DNA of 64,000 nt, taken from positions 26,648 to 90,647 of the forward strand of contig BDDD01006737.1 in NCBI GenBank assembly GCA_001972305.1, written 5' to 3'. Both the position numbers and the translations under genes were made by a program. This document shows positions 46,280 to 58,695 of the stretch, piece after piece. Positions within the stretch are counted from its first letter, which is position 1, and each line of letters begins with the position of its first letter. This DNA is from Cephalotus follicularis (lineage: Eukaryota > Streptophyta > Magnoliopsida > Oxalidales > Cephalotaceae). The notes below the pieces were generated by a model. That model made no database searches, was not told the DNA's origin, and saw only the letters and a list, made by a program, of their open reading frames with translations.

Positions 46280-48696
46280 ATTTGGGAATGGCTCAATGCA
46301 GAATTTGCAATTCAGAATTTAGGGTTTAGGGCTGATTAATCTTAAATTTTATCCAATTGATTAATCCCCAAGCAATGGGATGCCCTAATCTAAGTCCAAA
46401 TTGTCCAAATTAATATGCCAAGGATCCCTAATTAACATTCAATCAAACACATAACCAATTCCAAGCATGTGGAAAAATGCGTTGGATCATTAGGGTTGCC
46501 ATAAACCCTAGAAATGGACACTAACATACGGGTCACAAGGAAACACACTAACCCTAGTCTATTAGTCCATACAACAAGAACCCTAGCTTCCCTAACCCTA
46601 AGGGTTTCTAAGATTCCCACCAAAGAGACATGGGGGTTCGGCTTGGGTTCACTAACCCTAGCTACAACCCACTGCCATGTACCGCAAAACAAGAAGAAAA
46701 GAGATGATTACCAAATGGTGATGCCTCCTTCCTTCAAGTCTAGCTCCCTCTACTCTTTAATCCCAAGAACTCCAAGGATCTCCAAGCTCCTCCTTAAGCC
46801 ACGGATAAGGAAGATGATTTGTTGGAAGCCAAATGTTTAACCTCTGCTAAAACACTCTAGGTAAAGATAAAATGCAGTAAACAAGGTATCTCCATCTATA
46901 TAGAGCTTTGAGTGGTGAAAGGAATGTTGAAAATGGCGTCTCTTCAAACAAGGCATTTTTGGTGCCGATGCCTAGCAAAGGATGAGACGCAAAGAGAAGA
47001 AAGAGAAGCACAGCTTGGAAGAGAGATGAAATGAAAAGTGTGTTATGACATGTGTAAGACCTCTTGTCAATATTTCCATCGTTCTTTAATTCCTTTTGTC
47101 CTCTCTCATTAAATGCTCAAGGTCAACTCTCTAGCTTCTTGAACACACTTCCTATTACTCACCAACTTCTCTTAAGTTGGCAAAGTACTGTGCAGGATGC
47201 CCTCATGGCCTCAACACCTTGTGTCTCCTCATATCACGGCGTCAACGCCAACGATAAGATGAAACATGCGCTTTGTCTCTTCCAATCATATAGTCAACGC
47301 ATGCTCTTCATGGCGTCAACGCGTACGATAAGATGAGACACTCTTTGTCTCTTTCTATATTGGCATCAACATATGCTTTTCATGGTGTCAATGCCATTAG
47401 TCTCTGCTTATCATGGTGTCAACACATGCTCTTCATGGCATTAATGCCTAAGACATGATGAGACTCTCTCTTTCAATATTGCAACCCTCTACATGGAATA
47501 TTTCATCATGGTGTTGCATGGACCTATATCCAGCAAATGAAATACTCGCTAGTAAAGCAACATCTCCCTGATGTTATCCTTTCAGTAAATGACATGTGTC
47601 CCATACAAGTGTCAACCTGTTCAAAGCCAGGCATGACCCGAAAGCCTGTCAATCTCTAGCATGATGATAAATTCCCAGAACATCCCGATTTCTGGTACGA
47701 CTATTCTAACAGTCACTGACTATTAAAACAGCCCCGGTGTGAGATCCAACTTTACTTAGTCATCGGTATATGTGTCATGTTTCCCTAGTCATACTTAGCT
47801 CTGATCGTAGCTTAGGGTTTGGATGAATGTCACCCATAGATATTCTATGATAACTATGAATCTATGATCGCACTGAGACTATCGGCACACCTCCCATGGA
47901 TACCTCTCGTTCCCATTCCACCTATGCCTGATCAAGACTTTTAAATCTGTAACGTACATCGATAAATATAGCTAGTCACCCTCGGTCCGGGTGTGACGAT
48001 CCCCTATTGCACACTCACACATACATCTCAATGCAACTCCCACAAGAGCCAAAGACAACCCTTTTACCAGCACGTGCTAGCGCTGGGGAAGGCAGAAATA
48101 AAAGTCAAGCGGTTACTACACAATGCATGCCAGCCGCTCAAGTCAAAAAAGACAACACAAACTATAGACCTACTAGTCACCATACACTATACACTACCGA
48201 GACCATAAGAATCCTATCAACATTGGGTATAGACTATCCAAATAGGTTTCCTATTGTTGGATCAGTTCAGCGTCATGCTCTCTGCACGTACCTCACATTA
48301 GCTTTAGGGATCCACCCAAATGGCAATGAGATAACCATCTTCCCCTGTTAACATGGGAGCAAGCATAATGCGACAATTCTATTCGGTTCATCAATTGCCC
48401 TAAGAAAGTGAACCTATGACTTGGAACGTTTTGTCATAAGGAGTAAGGATCACATTCTCATAGCCTCCTTGGCACAAGATCCAACTCTTAGATGTGACAG
48501 GGCACTATATGGCATACAGTTAAATATAAATACATATTATGTTCCTTTTGGTTGGTTGGGATAAGCCATATAGTCTTGCCAATATAATAAATATGCAAAT
48601 AAAACATGAATGGAATTCAGAATTGTATCAATCAAAAGTGTATATATACAAACAACGAACCATATCGTGGCATACGGGGACACCCCTAACATAACA
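46280..48696 (+). mobile_element. S11: plus-oriented TGTTGGAA-family solo LTR inside S10
   Basis: Starts ATTTGGGAATGGCTC (decayed from TGTTGGAATGG) and ends ACACCCCTAACATAACA, with TATAG at 46275-46279 and 48697-48701. It is 2417 bp. It is the same family as its host S10 but on the opposite strand, so the last 200-400 bp on each side are inverted repeats. It has a GGCGTCAACGCC cluster at 47215-47460. No coding domain. Confidence 0.88.
47215..47460. repeat. GGCGTCAACGCC-type cluster in S11
   Basis: Seven or so units (ATGGCGTCAACGCCAACGAT, GTCAACGCATGCTCTTCATG) in which the central TCGA is TCAA. This is a decayed or variant form of the palindrome module. Confidence 0.72.
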
Positions 48697-48930
48697 TATA
48701 GTGCCCTGTCGTTTGAGGGGTTGGATCTCATGCCTGAGAGGTTATGAGCATGAGATCATTACTCCCTTCTGACAGAACGTTCTAAGTAATAGGTTCACTT
48801 TCTTAGAGAAATTGATGAACCGCAAAGACTTGTCATGTTATGCTTGCTCCTAGGTCATGTGGAGGATGGATTATCTCATTGCCATTTGGGTTTACCCTAA
48901 AGCTAATGCGGGGTGCATGCAGGATGCATA

Positions 48931-51900
48931 TGTTGGAACCTTATGGCGATTTAAACAATAAAATATCTAGATGTATAAAACCCTAATATATATATTGTGT
49001 TATAATCTCATGAATATCAAGCCATGTGATTCATACGCAGGATCTTTTGAGCATACATATATAGTTAGATATATAGATAACAATAAGGAGGAGCGGACAG
49101 AATTTCTCACATCAATGGAACGACTCCTTCCTTCTTCCTTTGTGTCTTCTTGCTTCCAAAAGGATAGGTTCTTGTTGTTTGTATAGAACAGTTCTAGCCT
49201 CCAAGGGTAGAAGGCCTCCAAGGTATCCAAACTAAGCGTCAATCTCCAATACAAGCTTCACAAGCTGCACAACTCTTAATTGTATATGAGAGAAAGAAAG
49301 GAGCGGCTAGGGTTTTTTCTTTTACAAAAAAAACGTCTTCATATGTTATCAGGAGAGAAGTGAGAGTTGTGTTTATATATTTGCTGCTAGACAAATCCAA
49401 GGTTCACTATTACGTTGACCATAGGATTAAATCATGACACTCACAATTATCCAATTAAATATTTATTATCACATAAAAAATATTCTCTTGAACATTTCGA
49501 ATTAAAACACTTTTAATTCTTTTCTTCTAAGATTAAGTTATCAATTTAATCTCAGGCATCCTACTGGTCAACATCGACATCTAACAATGCATAACGACCA
49601 CCAGGTAATATGAATAATTTGCGAACTACTATTTACAGGTACACGCACGTATAGTCATTCCATTGACAATGCTCTGATTAAATCTAGAGTGCGGATTATG
49701 TCAAACACCAATAATTTAATCTTTAGCCTCATGACTATCTTTCATCAGCCTAAATAATATTAGAGGTGCCCCTCTAATATTCAACCAATGATATCACACT
49801 CTTCATATCATGGCTAGCCTGGCCTGTTGGAATGGCTCTAAGCGGAAGTATGTGATTGGAACAATTTAGGGTTGCATTTTAAAATTTTTCATCTAACTAG
49901 TCTCCAGTCAATGAGACATTCTAAAACCCTAAACCCATAATTGTCCCAATAGGCCCTTGGATCACTAATTAAGCTTTCAAATGAACTATATTAACATTCT
50001 AAGCATTGAGGTTTTGATCATGGAGGGATGGGAATTCATTAACCCATCATAAACACTCATTTACATGGACTAGGGTAACACACAAAACCCTTATGTCCAC
50101 AACCTCCAAAACCTGAACCCTAGGCATGAAAAACCCTTAGGGTTTTCTCAAGGAAACATAATGGATTGTCTAGGGTATACAAACCCTAGCTTAAACCCAA
50201 AATTTCCAGCCCATACAACACATACACATAAACCCTAAAATAGGAGGATTAAAAACCATCACCTAAGGTCTTTAACTCCTTCCTTCAAGTGCTCCCTCTA
50301 CACTTTGATCCAAGCATCCATCTCCTCCAATTTGCTGCATGAACTTGCTGCCCAAAACATGTAGAAATGATGGAAGCCAAAGTGTTTAAATCCTATACTA
50401 AAATCATTCAAGATAAAGGTTGGATGCAAAGCACAAACAACCTCCACCTATAGTGTCATGGAGGGTAAAAGGAAATTGATTTGTTCTTCACTCCTCAAGA
50501 GCACCATGCTCCATGATTTTTCTCTAAGATAAGAGAAGAATACGACAAGAGAAGAAAGAGAGAAAGAGAGAGCAAATTCGGGTTCCAAGAGAGAGAAGAA
50601 TGAGTCAAGTGTGTGTTATAAGATATTTGCCTAATATCTTTATAAGACTTTGACCAAGTCAAGTCTTTGTTTGCTTAGCCACCAAGCTAAGGAATGAACA
50701 CATTTTCTCTCATTTAAAACACCTCATGGCCGGCCAAATTGAGGGCTTAAAGATGCCTCAAACATTCGGCCAAAGTGTGTTGCATACACACCTTTGAAAA
50801 GTCCACATAGGTGGCTTTGCATATTTACCATAAGGCCATTAATGAAACTACTTTGGACCATCATTGAATTAAGCCATATTAAGGCATAAATTCGGCCCAA
50901 ATGGGATGGTGAATCCCTAGCCCAATATGTTATAACACCATAAGCTCTCTCCCCAAACAAATGCTCAAGTGCATTCGTTAGTGGAAACAAACAACCCTTT
51001 GCTCGAAATGTTTAATTATGGTGATGCTTGAACTCATTTCTAAAGAAATGATATGTTCAGCAAATAAAACATTCCCAAGAAAAGTAACATCTCCTTTAGA
51101 TGTTATCCTTTCACTAAATGATAAGTCACCTGACATATCAACCTGTTCCAAAATCAAGAGGGACCCAAAAACCAGGTTGGTTCCCGGTACAAATGATATA
51201 TTTCCCAGAAATCCCAGAATTCTGGTACGACTATCCTGATAGTCCAAAACTATACTATAGCCCAGGTGTGATGTCCAATCACCCCCAGATCCGTGTATAC
51301 CATGTCTATCATTTGTTAACCAGTTAAACCTGTACTTTATCATCGTCGTCGGCATATGTGTCGCATATCCCTAATCATCTCGGCTCCGACCGCGACTAGG
51401 GTTTGGATTAGTGTCACCCCTAGGTAAAACACGATAACTATAATTCTATGAAGACATTGAGACTATCGGGAGACATCCCAGGAAATCTCGTTTCCATATC
51501 CCAATTGCTTAGCTAAGACTTCAAGTCTTCAACGGTCATAGATGTTATAGAGCCTATAACCTTCAACACAGGTGTGATGATCCCATCTTGCGCACTCGCC
51601 CATACATCTCAATGTAGCTCCCACAAGACCCAGAGACAACCCTTCTGCCAGCATGTGGCTAGTGCTGGGAAGGCAGAAACCAAAGCCAAGCAGTTACTAC
51701 ATAATGCATGCCAGCCGCTCAGGTCTAAGGATACAACGCGAGTCTTAAAGTACCCACTAGTCTCCTTTGACTAAACACTACCGCTACAAATAGGAATCCT
51801 ATTGACATAGGTGTTGACTCTCCAAATAGGTAACCTATGGTGGGTCGGTTCAATGATGCTCTCTAGAACGCACCCCGCATTAGCTTTAGGGTAAACCCAA

Positions 51901-52969
51901 ATGGCAACGAGATGATCCATCCTCCACTTAACCCGGGAGCAAGCATAATATGACAAGTCTTTGTGGTTCATCAATTGCCCCAAGAGAGTGAACCTATGAC
52001 TTGGAACATTTTGTCAGAAGGGAGTAAGGATCTCATTCTCATAACCTCTCAGACATGAGATCCAACCCCTCGAACGACAGGGCACTATATATGTATTCAG
52101 TTGACATGGTGATCAACTCATCCGATTCAACAGTTTAGGATTGTACATATAGCATAATGCCAATATTTCACTGAATATGCACTATAGAACATGAATGGAA
52201 CTAAGAATGTATTGACTAAGAGTGTATCAAATGTTATGAACATATTCCTGTAATCATCTCTTGGCTTGCAGGGACACCCCTGTCTAACATGGCCAGGCGC
52301 TTAATCGCTAATGAAAATCATCCTAAGCATAATCTTCTTTTACTAGAAGCAATGGATTCATTGTTGCCAATTCACATGTCTCCATACATAAGCGTACCAT
52401 GTCCAACTAATGCATGTATACACTTCATAGAATATGTATTTAAGCATCATCAAAACACAGCACCCTATACACAAGACATCCAGTGATGGCTCATGTCCAA
52501 GGACGATATGCACTGCTGTAAAACTAGAACTCTGTCTGACATGTAAGTAAAAGTCCATACATATATTCTATCAATAGTCACCTTCAGCGAACTCGTTAAA
52601 GGAGCACCCACATAGTTGTCATAGCATCATCCATGTGAGTGAGTGTGAGATCAGTCACCCTCTGCTTACCAATCTGACAGTACGTGCTGGTCTATCCGGA
52701 TTGATCATGCTCTAAGTGTCAATCCTATGACCAAGAAGATTCGAAATAAAGTATACCGAGATTCCAACTCTCACATCATGATCTCATCATAAACTTGGTT
52801 CTCTAACTTTATTCCAGGACATTCATTTACAATTGATTAAGCATGTATTAATGAAACGAACTCATAGCCATTGATAAAACATAAACATCATTATTGAATT
52901 TATAAATCGTTTATACAAGATATAGTAAATACAAGCTCAGCACTAGCTTGTAGGAATTTATCTCTAACA
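48931..52969 (-). repeat. C1 left LTR (3' LTR) with S12 inside
   Basis: Net parts are 48931-49824 and 52290-52969. Compared with the right LTR it lacks about 230 bp near 49400 (the right copy has them at about 58119-58345). It preserves the unoccupied S13 target TAAAT at 49751-49755, an internal control for S13. In the first 210 bases I count roughly fourteen differences from the partner. Confidence 0.92.
49825..52289 (+). mobile_element. S12: TGTTGGAA-family solo LTR, 2465 bp, in C1 left LTR
   Basis: Begins TGTTGGAATGGCTCTAAGCG and ends GGGACACCCCTGTCTAACA, with TGGCC at 49820-49824 and 52290-52294. The right C1 LTR shows the empty site (GCTAGCCTAGCCAGGCGC at about 61274). It is the best complete reference copy of this family in the window. 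No coding domain. Its termini look copia-like, but without internal sequence the superfamily is open. Confidence 0.95.
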
Positions 52970-52981
52970 ATCTCCCACTAA
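52970..52981 (-). other. C1 polypurine tract
   Basis: The minus strand reads AGTGGGAGAT directly before the LTR start TGTTAGAG. The LTR thus begins TGTTAGAGATAAA in element orientation. Confidence 0.82.
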
Positions 52982-53029
52982 AGACTAAAGCCAATTACCA
53001 CAATATCTCACACCCATAGCATAAAGGTG

Positions 53030-53494
53030 TCAGTCAAATACCGCCTTCGGTAATGCTTTAGTAAGCGGGTCTGCAATGTTGTCTTCACTTGGAACTCTTT
53101 CAACTTTTATAGCTCCACGATCAACAATCTCACGTATAAGGTGAAAGCGCCTGAGAATGTCTTTAGACTTTGAGTGCGATCTAGGGTCCTTGGATTGCAT
53201 TATCACTCCATTATTATCACAGTATAAAGATACCGGATCAACAATGTCAGGAACTACACCAAAATCTTCGATAAACTTCTTCATCCATACACCTTCTTTG
53301 GCAGCTTCCGATGTCGCAATGCATTCAGCTTCTGTCACTGAATCTGCAGTGGGAGGGTGCTTGGAACTCTTCCAACTCACTGCTCCACCATTCAAGGTGA
53401 ACACAAACCCCGATGTTAATTTTGAATCATCCACATCTATCTGAAAATTAGAGTCAGTAAAACCCTCAATCTTCAAACCCTTTTCTCCGCACAT
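53030..53494 (-). pseudogene. C1 RNase H
   Basis: Copia-type RNase H, 154 codons open. GFTDSNFQIDVDDSKLTSGF carries the first Asp, VSWKSSKHPPTADSVTEAEC the Glu and LYCDNNGVIMQSKDPRSHSK the next Asp. RRFHLIREIVDRGAIKVERV and NIADPLTKALPK close it, the usual C-terminal end of copia polyproteins. It is the best-preserved frame in the window, ending at 53030, about 50 bp inside the polypurine tract. Confidence 0.95.
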
Positions 53495-53860
53495 TAAGAA
53501 TAAATCATTAGTCCTGTTAAGGTACTTGACGATATCTTTGACAGCCTTCCAGTGTTGCTAATCGGGATTTGACTGATATCTGCTTGTAACACATACAGCA
53601 TATGCGATATCTAGTCTAGTGCAAAGCATAGCATACATGACGCTTCCAATTGCCGAAGCATATGGAATGTGCATCATCCTCTGTCTTTCTTCAGCATATG
53701 GAATGTGCATCATCCACTCGGGAACATCAATTTGAACAGGATCGGACAAGTCCTCAACTTGTGGTTGTTTAGATCGTTCATCCAGTTCCATCATACTCCT
53801 ACTACTATCTTCCAATAGGAAGTGCTTCTCAAGAAAAGTGGCATGCCTGGCTATAAACAC
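53495..53860 (-). pseudogene. C1 reverse transcriptase remnant
   Basis: Only the ends of the RT region are left. EKHFLLEDSSRS belongs to the linker after integrase, and PYASAIGSVMYAMLCTRLDI with AYAVCVTSRYQSNPD to the RT C-terminal end. The polymerase core with its YVDD box, usually some 200 residues, is missing between them. A direct repeat encoding MMHIPYA (53657-53680 and 53693-53716) lies near the presumed deletion join. A stop at about 53556 separates it from RNase H. Confidence 0.9.
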
Positions 53861-53890
53861 TTTGTTGTCAGGTGGATAATAGAAGTAATA

Positions 53891-54750
53891 TCATCTTGTT
53901 TCTTTAGGATATCCCACAAGTTTAAATTTTATGGACCTAGATTCCAATTTATCTGCTGCTGCCTGCTTGACATATGCAGGATAGCCCCATATTCTTAGAT
54001 AACTAAGATTGGGTTTCTTCCTGTTCCATATCTCATATGGGGTCTTGGGAGCAGATTTTGTTGGGCTCCTGTTTAATAAGAGAACAACAGTCTCCAAAGC
54101 ATAACCCCCGAAAGATAGTGGAAGTCCAGCATCACTCATCATACTATGCACCATGTCAAGCAATGTACAATTTCTCCTTTCAGACACACCATTATGCTGT
54201 GGTGTTCTCGAAGGGGTCCACTGAGAGACAATCCCATTATCTCTAAGATAAGTTAAAAACTCTGTGAGAGATACTCACCACCTCGATCTGATCGAAGAGT
54301 CTTGAGACTTTTACCAGTCTATTTTTCTACTTCTTGTCCGAATTCTTTGAACCTTTCAAAGGCTTCAGATTTGTACCGTATAAGGTACAAATAACTGAAA
54401 AGAGAATGATCATCCGTAAATGTTATGAAGTAGGAATATCCACCTCTGGAATCAACTATCATTGGTCCACATACATCAGTATATACTAGACATAGCAGTT
54501 ATGGGGACCTTTCCCCTTTCCCTGTGAAGAGAGAATCGATCATTTTACCTTTGAGACAGGGTTCACAAGTTGGAAGCAGTTGAAACGTTGAAAAATCAAA
54601 ATATCCATTCGAGATCAAACTGTGGACTCTTTTCTCACTTATATGACCAAGTCTACAATGTCATAGGTAAGATTGATTAACTTCATCTCTCTTTCTTTTA
54701 TTGTCTTTTTGCATCTTGAAAACAGTCTCATGTTTACTCAATATATATAA
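53891..54750 (-). pseudogene. C1 integrase
   Basis: Minus strand. The zinc-binding part is readable as LGHISEKRVHSLISNGYFD and CEPCLKGKMIDSLFTGKGE. The core has LVYTDVCGPM (first Asp), FITFTDDHSLFSYLYLI and LKTLRSDRGGEYLS (second Asp), and MSERRNCTLLDMVHSMMSDA (the Glu in SERRN). LNRSPTKSAPKTPYEIWNRK and LSYLRIWGYPAYVKQAAADK follow. Frameshift near 54265 and stops near 54500 and 53890 break it. Confidence 0.93.
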
Positions 54751-55269
54751 TCAATCATGGAGGAAACATTTTGCATAAATCACATTATTTAATAAAATAG
54801 AACAACACTTGTCTTTAAAAATAACATGAAAACCTTCAGCATCTAATGATGGAATAGAAATAATATTACGCAAAATGCGAGGCGAATAAACACAATGTTT
54901 GAGTTCTAAACTCTGGCCCAAAGGCAACAAAATATAAACCGATCCTATAGCTATGGCTTCCATAACGGAACAATCCGCAAGTTGTAGATCTCCCCCACCC
55001 TTCTCAAGGTTTCTTCTGTCCGTGAGGGCCTGTAAATTAGAACATATGTGAGTACCGCATCCGCTGTGTAAAATCCAGGAAAATGAATCAGAAATATTCA
55101 TATTCACCTCTATATAAGACAAAAAAGGCATACCTTTGCCAATTGATCTAAGGAATGTCACACAGTTCCTTTTCCAATGTCCTGGCTTCCAACAGTGGAA
55201 GCACGGTCCCTTACCAAGAGCTTCTGAGGCAAACTCCTCAGTAGGTGCAACTCTTACAAAAGTGTCCAA
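54751..55269 (-). pseudogene. C1 gag zinc knuckle and protease
   Basis: The minus-strand frame has CFHCWKPGHWKRNC, a CX2CX4HX4C knuckle, then the protease active site WILHSGCGTHICSN, where the catalytic Asp (family WILDSGC) is His. LQLADCSVMEAIAIGSVYIL and LKHCVYSPRILRNIISIPSL follow. 172 codons are open, but the protease is inactive by its active-site change. Confidence 0.93.
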
Positions 55270-55281
55270 CGCAACAACAGC

Positions 55282-56034
55282 TTACTGGTTTGTCTGATTA
55301 GGTTGTCTGGCTTTCCTTTGTTTGAAAGATACCGGTCGTGGTGGTATCATCCCATTTTTAGTCTTCCCCTTCTCAATGTTGGACTTGCCCTTCCCCTTGG
55401 GCCTACTGGGCTGCCCTACCATCATGACTGGTGCCTTGACTTTATTCATGTTCACTTCAGCTTCCCTCAGCATGTTTAGAAGATCAGGCAGAGAAGCTGA
55501 TATCCTATTCATGTTAAAATTGGTGATGAAACCAGAGAAGGAAGGTAGAAGTGAATGAAGGATCAGATCTGTGCTTAATTCAGCATCCTGAATGATGCCA
55601 AGAGCAGCAAGACGTTCAATCGCATTGATCATGTTAAGCACATGATCATTAACAGAAGATCCTTCAGCCATTTTAGTGCCATACAACTCAGCAGTGAGCT
55701 GAAATTGAGCATTCCTACTATTATCTCTGTATAACTGGCGGAGATGTAGAAGAATTTCCCTAGAGTCTCGAATCGATTCATGCTAGACTTGTAGGGCATT
55801 GCTTATCGATGCCATTAGGTAGCTTCTGACTTTCTTTTCATCAGCCACCCATTTCTTATAAATGGCATGATCTTCGGTTGAGGCATATTCAGCAGGCAGT
55901 GTTGGCATAAGGGCCTCTAGGACATAATATATGTCCTCGGAATTCAAAACTATTTTGATATTCCGTAGCCAGTCTACATAATTTGGACCTGTCAACTGAT
56001 TCTTCTCAAGAATTATAGTGAGTAGGTTTGACAT
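55282..56034 (-). pseudogene. C1 gag
   Basis: Copia gag: MSNLLTIILEKNQLTGPNYV begins at 56034, chosen over the upstream in-frame Met at 56085 because this is where similarity to copia gag starts. WLRNIKIVLNSEDIYYVLEA, VRSYLMASISNALQV, a stop at about 55782, then LYGTKMAEGSSVNDHVLNMI, LSTDLILHSLLPSFSGFITN and LPDLLNMLREAEVNM. The C-terminal part is basic (KGKGKSNIEKGKTKNG). A stop at about 55280 separates it from the knuckle. Confidence 0.92.
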
Positions 56035-56269
56035 TGCGATGTCTGCAGATATAAAATAAAGACAACAATAATTAGATGAATTCAATTTAAATGTTTATTA
56101 ACCATAAAGATTTGGTATTTGATCTTTTAGGTGTTTTTCCTCTCAGGCTCCAACTGTTTTACTCGAATCCCATAACCCTCAAATATTATGGGAGACAAGA
56201 AATAACAATCCAAGTCTCATAGATCTCATTTAAGAGTGGCGATCAGTGTCCTACAGCATATTCAATATA

Positions 56270-56632
56270 ACCTTGACAGGGGCCAAAACGCCATATTGAA
56301 TATTGTAGTTAGGCAAACTCTAGCCAACCATACAATAGCATGATTCCCGATTATCGCTTTTGCCTCTAGTCTACACATGACCTTGACGGGGGCCAAAACG
56401 TCATATGTATTCTAGTCAAGTTTAACCTACCATTAAACACACAATGAATTAACGAATGTAAATCCTGACGGGGGCCAAAACATTCATATTCACAATTCAT
56501 ACACATGTACATCTCATGTTCAACTGATATAGATGTTCCTAGAAAAGGTAAGCCTTGACGAGGGCCAAAACACTCACAATTTTCAAGAGCATCTATATTA
56601 GTTGCAATGGCAGAAGGCAACGACCAAACACT
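56270..56632. repeat. dispersed CCTTGACGGGGGCCAAAAC repeats in C1 leader
   Basis: Copies at 56271-56289, 56381-56399, 56463-56481 and 56553-56571, with a decayed fifth at about 56614-56631. Spacing is 60-110 bp, and each copy is followed by a short stretch resembling the neighbouring unit's flank. This looks like a leader repeat, perhaps an RNA structure or packaging element. Confidence 0.85.
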
Positions 56633-57309
56633 CTCTTGTGCCCGTTTCGCTTAAACTTGATATCATGGTATAATTGAGGAATAATAATACAACTTTTATT
56701 ATTATTATTAGCTGACCTGTTATTAATCAAATTACAGGTAGATGGTATTTCATGGGGAGGCCGCTGGAACCTCTAGAGCATAATTTAGACATGCATCACA
56801 TACATACTATAAACTAATGGCAGGTTATGGACTTTTCTACTCCAACTTGTTTGACTCTCAAACAAGTTGCTGGTCTCATTCCTAAGTATGTTATTACAAT
56901 CATACATTCACTCACATGCATGCATGGGTCTTGTAATATCTTCTTTCTTCTCTAACTTTCTTCCGCTGCGACTCTCGCTCTTCAATTACATAAATTCAAC
57001 TATAAACTACAGAAACCTTGAAATGAATCAAGGGAGTTACAAGAAGGTGAAGAAGAATTGTAGATACAAATTAAGAGAGAGAATAGAGACATGCAAGTCT
57101 CAAAAAATATTACAACCAGAAAATTATGAAAAATAAAAACATACTTTCAACACTTGAATAAAATAAGATAAACTAGGTCAAGTCCATAGCCACACCATCA
57201 TGCATATTCAGTCTCATTGAATTAACTAATAATCTTGATAGATATATTTCTACAATTATAGACAATTGATTGGGTAATAAAAGAAAAACTCTTTTTCGTC
57301 TTTTCACGC

Positions 57310-57525
57310 CAAAACTGTCGACGATTCGAGACAAAGCGTCGACTGTTATGTTCGTCGATGCTTCGCATTGTTTTATTCGCGCTTTAATCCAGTGCGTCTT
57401 GAGCCTTAAGCATCGACAGTTTACTCTAAACTGTCAGCGCTTAGCGCTCCACTGCTCTTTTATCGTAACGGTATCACTAATCCGTCGACGGTTTCGAGTA
57501 AACCATCGACGGTTGCGCAGCTGCA
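57310..57525. repeat. GTCGAC palindrome cluster in C1 leader
   Basis: About ten units, among them CCGTCGACGG (57482-57491), AAAGCGTCGACTGTT and AAACCATCGACGGTT. This is the same module as in the gypsy LTRs, here in a copia leader. Confidence 0.85.
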
Positions 57526-57630
57526 GGAAATCTTGAAATCGCATCTCATGCTCCGACTCATGGATTTAACCCAAACGATTCAAACATATAATCAACAACA
57601 TGTTTCTAACTATATATATGCATCAAATCC

Positions 57631-57642
57631 TCTCTGATACCA
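57631..57642 (-). other. C1 primer binding site (tRNA-iMet)
   Basis: The minus strand reads TGGTATCAGAGA, separated by three bases from the LTR end at 57646. Confidence 0.92.
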
Positions 57643-58226
57643 ATTTGTTGGAACCTTATGGCGATTTAAACAATAAAATATCCAGATGCATAAAACCATA
57701 ATATATATATATTGTGTTATCATCTCATGAATATCAAGTCATATGATTCATACGCAGGATCTTTTGAGCATACATATATATTTAGATATATAGATAACAA
57801 TAAGGAGGAGCGGGCGGAATTACTCACATAAATGGGTCGGCTCATTCCTTCTTCCTTTGTGTATTCTTGCTTCCAAAAGGAAAGGTTCTTGTTGTTTCTA
57901 TAGAACGGTTCTAGCCTCCAAGGGTAGAAGGCCTCCAAGGTATCCACACCAATCGTCAATCTCCAACACAAAGCTTCACAAGCTACACAACTCTTGATTG
58001 TAAATGAGAGAGAGAAAGGGGCGGCTAGGATTTTTCTTTTACAAGAAAACGTGTTCTTATGTTATCAGGAGAGAAGTGAGAGTTGTGTTTATATATTTGC
58101 TGCTAGATAAATCCTATTTAAACACAATCTCCTAATTCTCCTAATTCAACCAGCCCTCTATCTTAAAAGAAATTCCTTTCCATTTAAACTTCTTTCTCTC
58201 CTTAATATAATTAATCTCATTAAATT

Positions 58227-58250
58227 TATATATATATATATATATATATA
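58227..58250. repeat. (TA)n microsatellite
   Basis: Twelve TA dinucleotides flanked by AATCTCATTAAAT on both sides. Confidence 0.93.
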
Positions 58251-58695
58251 ATCTCATTAAATATAATTAGGAAATAATTATCCAAATTTTTCTCTCATAA
58301 CCGTGTTAGAAATATTAGCCTGTATTGTATGTGACCCTATGGGTTCACTATTATGCTGGCCGTAGGATTAAATCGTGACACTCACAATTATCCAATTAAA
58401 TATTTATTATCACATAAAAATATTCTCTTGGACATTTCGAATTAAAACTCTTTTAATTCTTTTTTTTCAAGATTAATTTATCAATTTAATTTCAGGCATC
58501 CGATTGGTCGACATCGGCATCTAGCAATGCATAACGACCCCCAAGTAATATGAATAATTTGAGAACCACTATTTACAGGTACATGTACATATAGTCCTTC
58601 CATTGACAATGCTCTAATTAAATCTAGGGTACGGATTATGTCAGACCCCAATAATTTAATCTTTAGTCTCGTGACTATCTTTCATTAGCCTAAAT

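Larger units (their letters stand above)
56086..57630 (-). other. C1 5' leader, non-coding, about 1.5 kb
   Basis: A long leader between primer site and gag. It holds four to five copies of TTGACGGGGGCCAAAAC (56270-56635), a TTA/ATT run at 56698-56711 and a palindrome cluster at 57310-57525. No convincing open frame. Confidence 0.8.

Noticed and set aside
46514..46840. 108-codon plus-strand frame
   Set aside because: It lies inside S11. Other copies of the same LTR do not preserve it.
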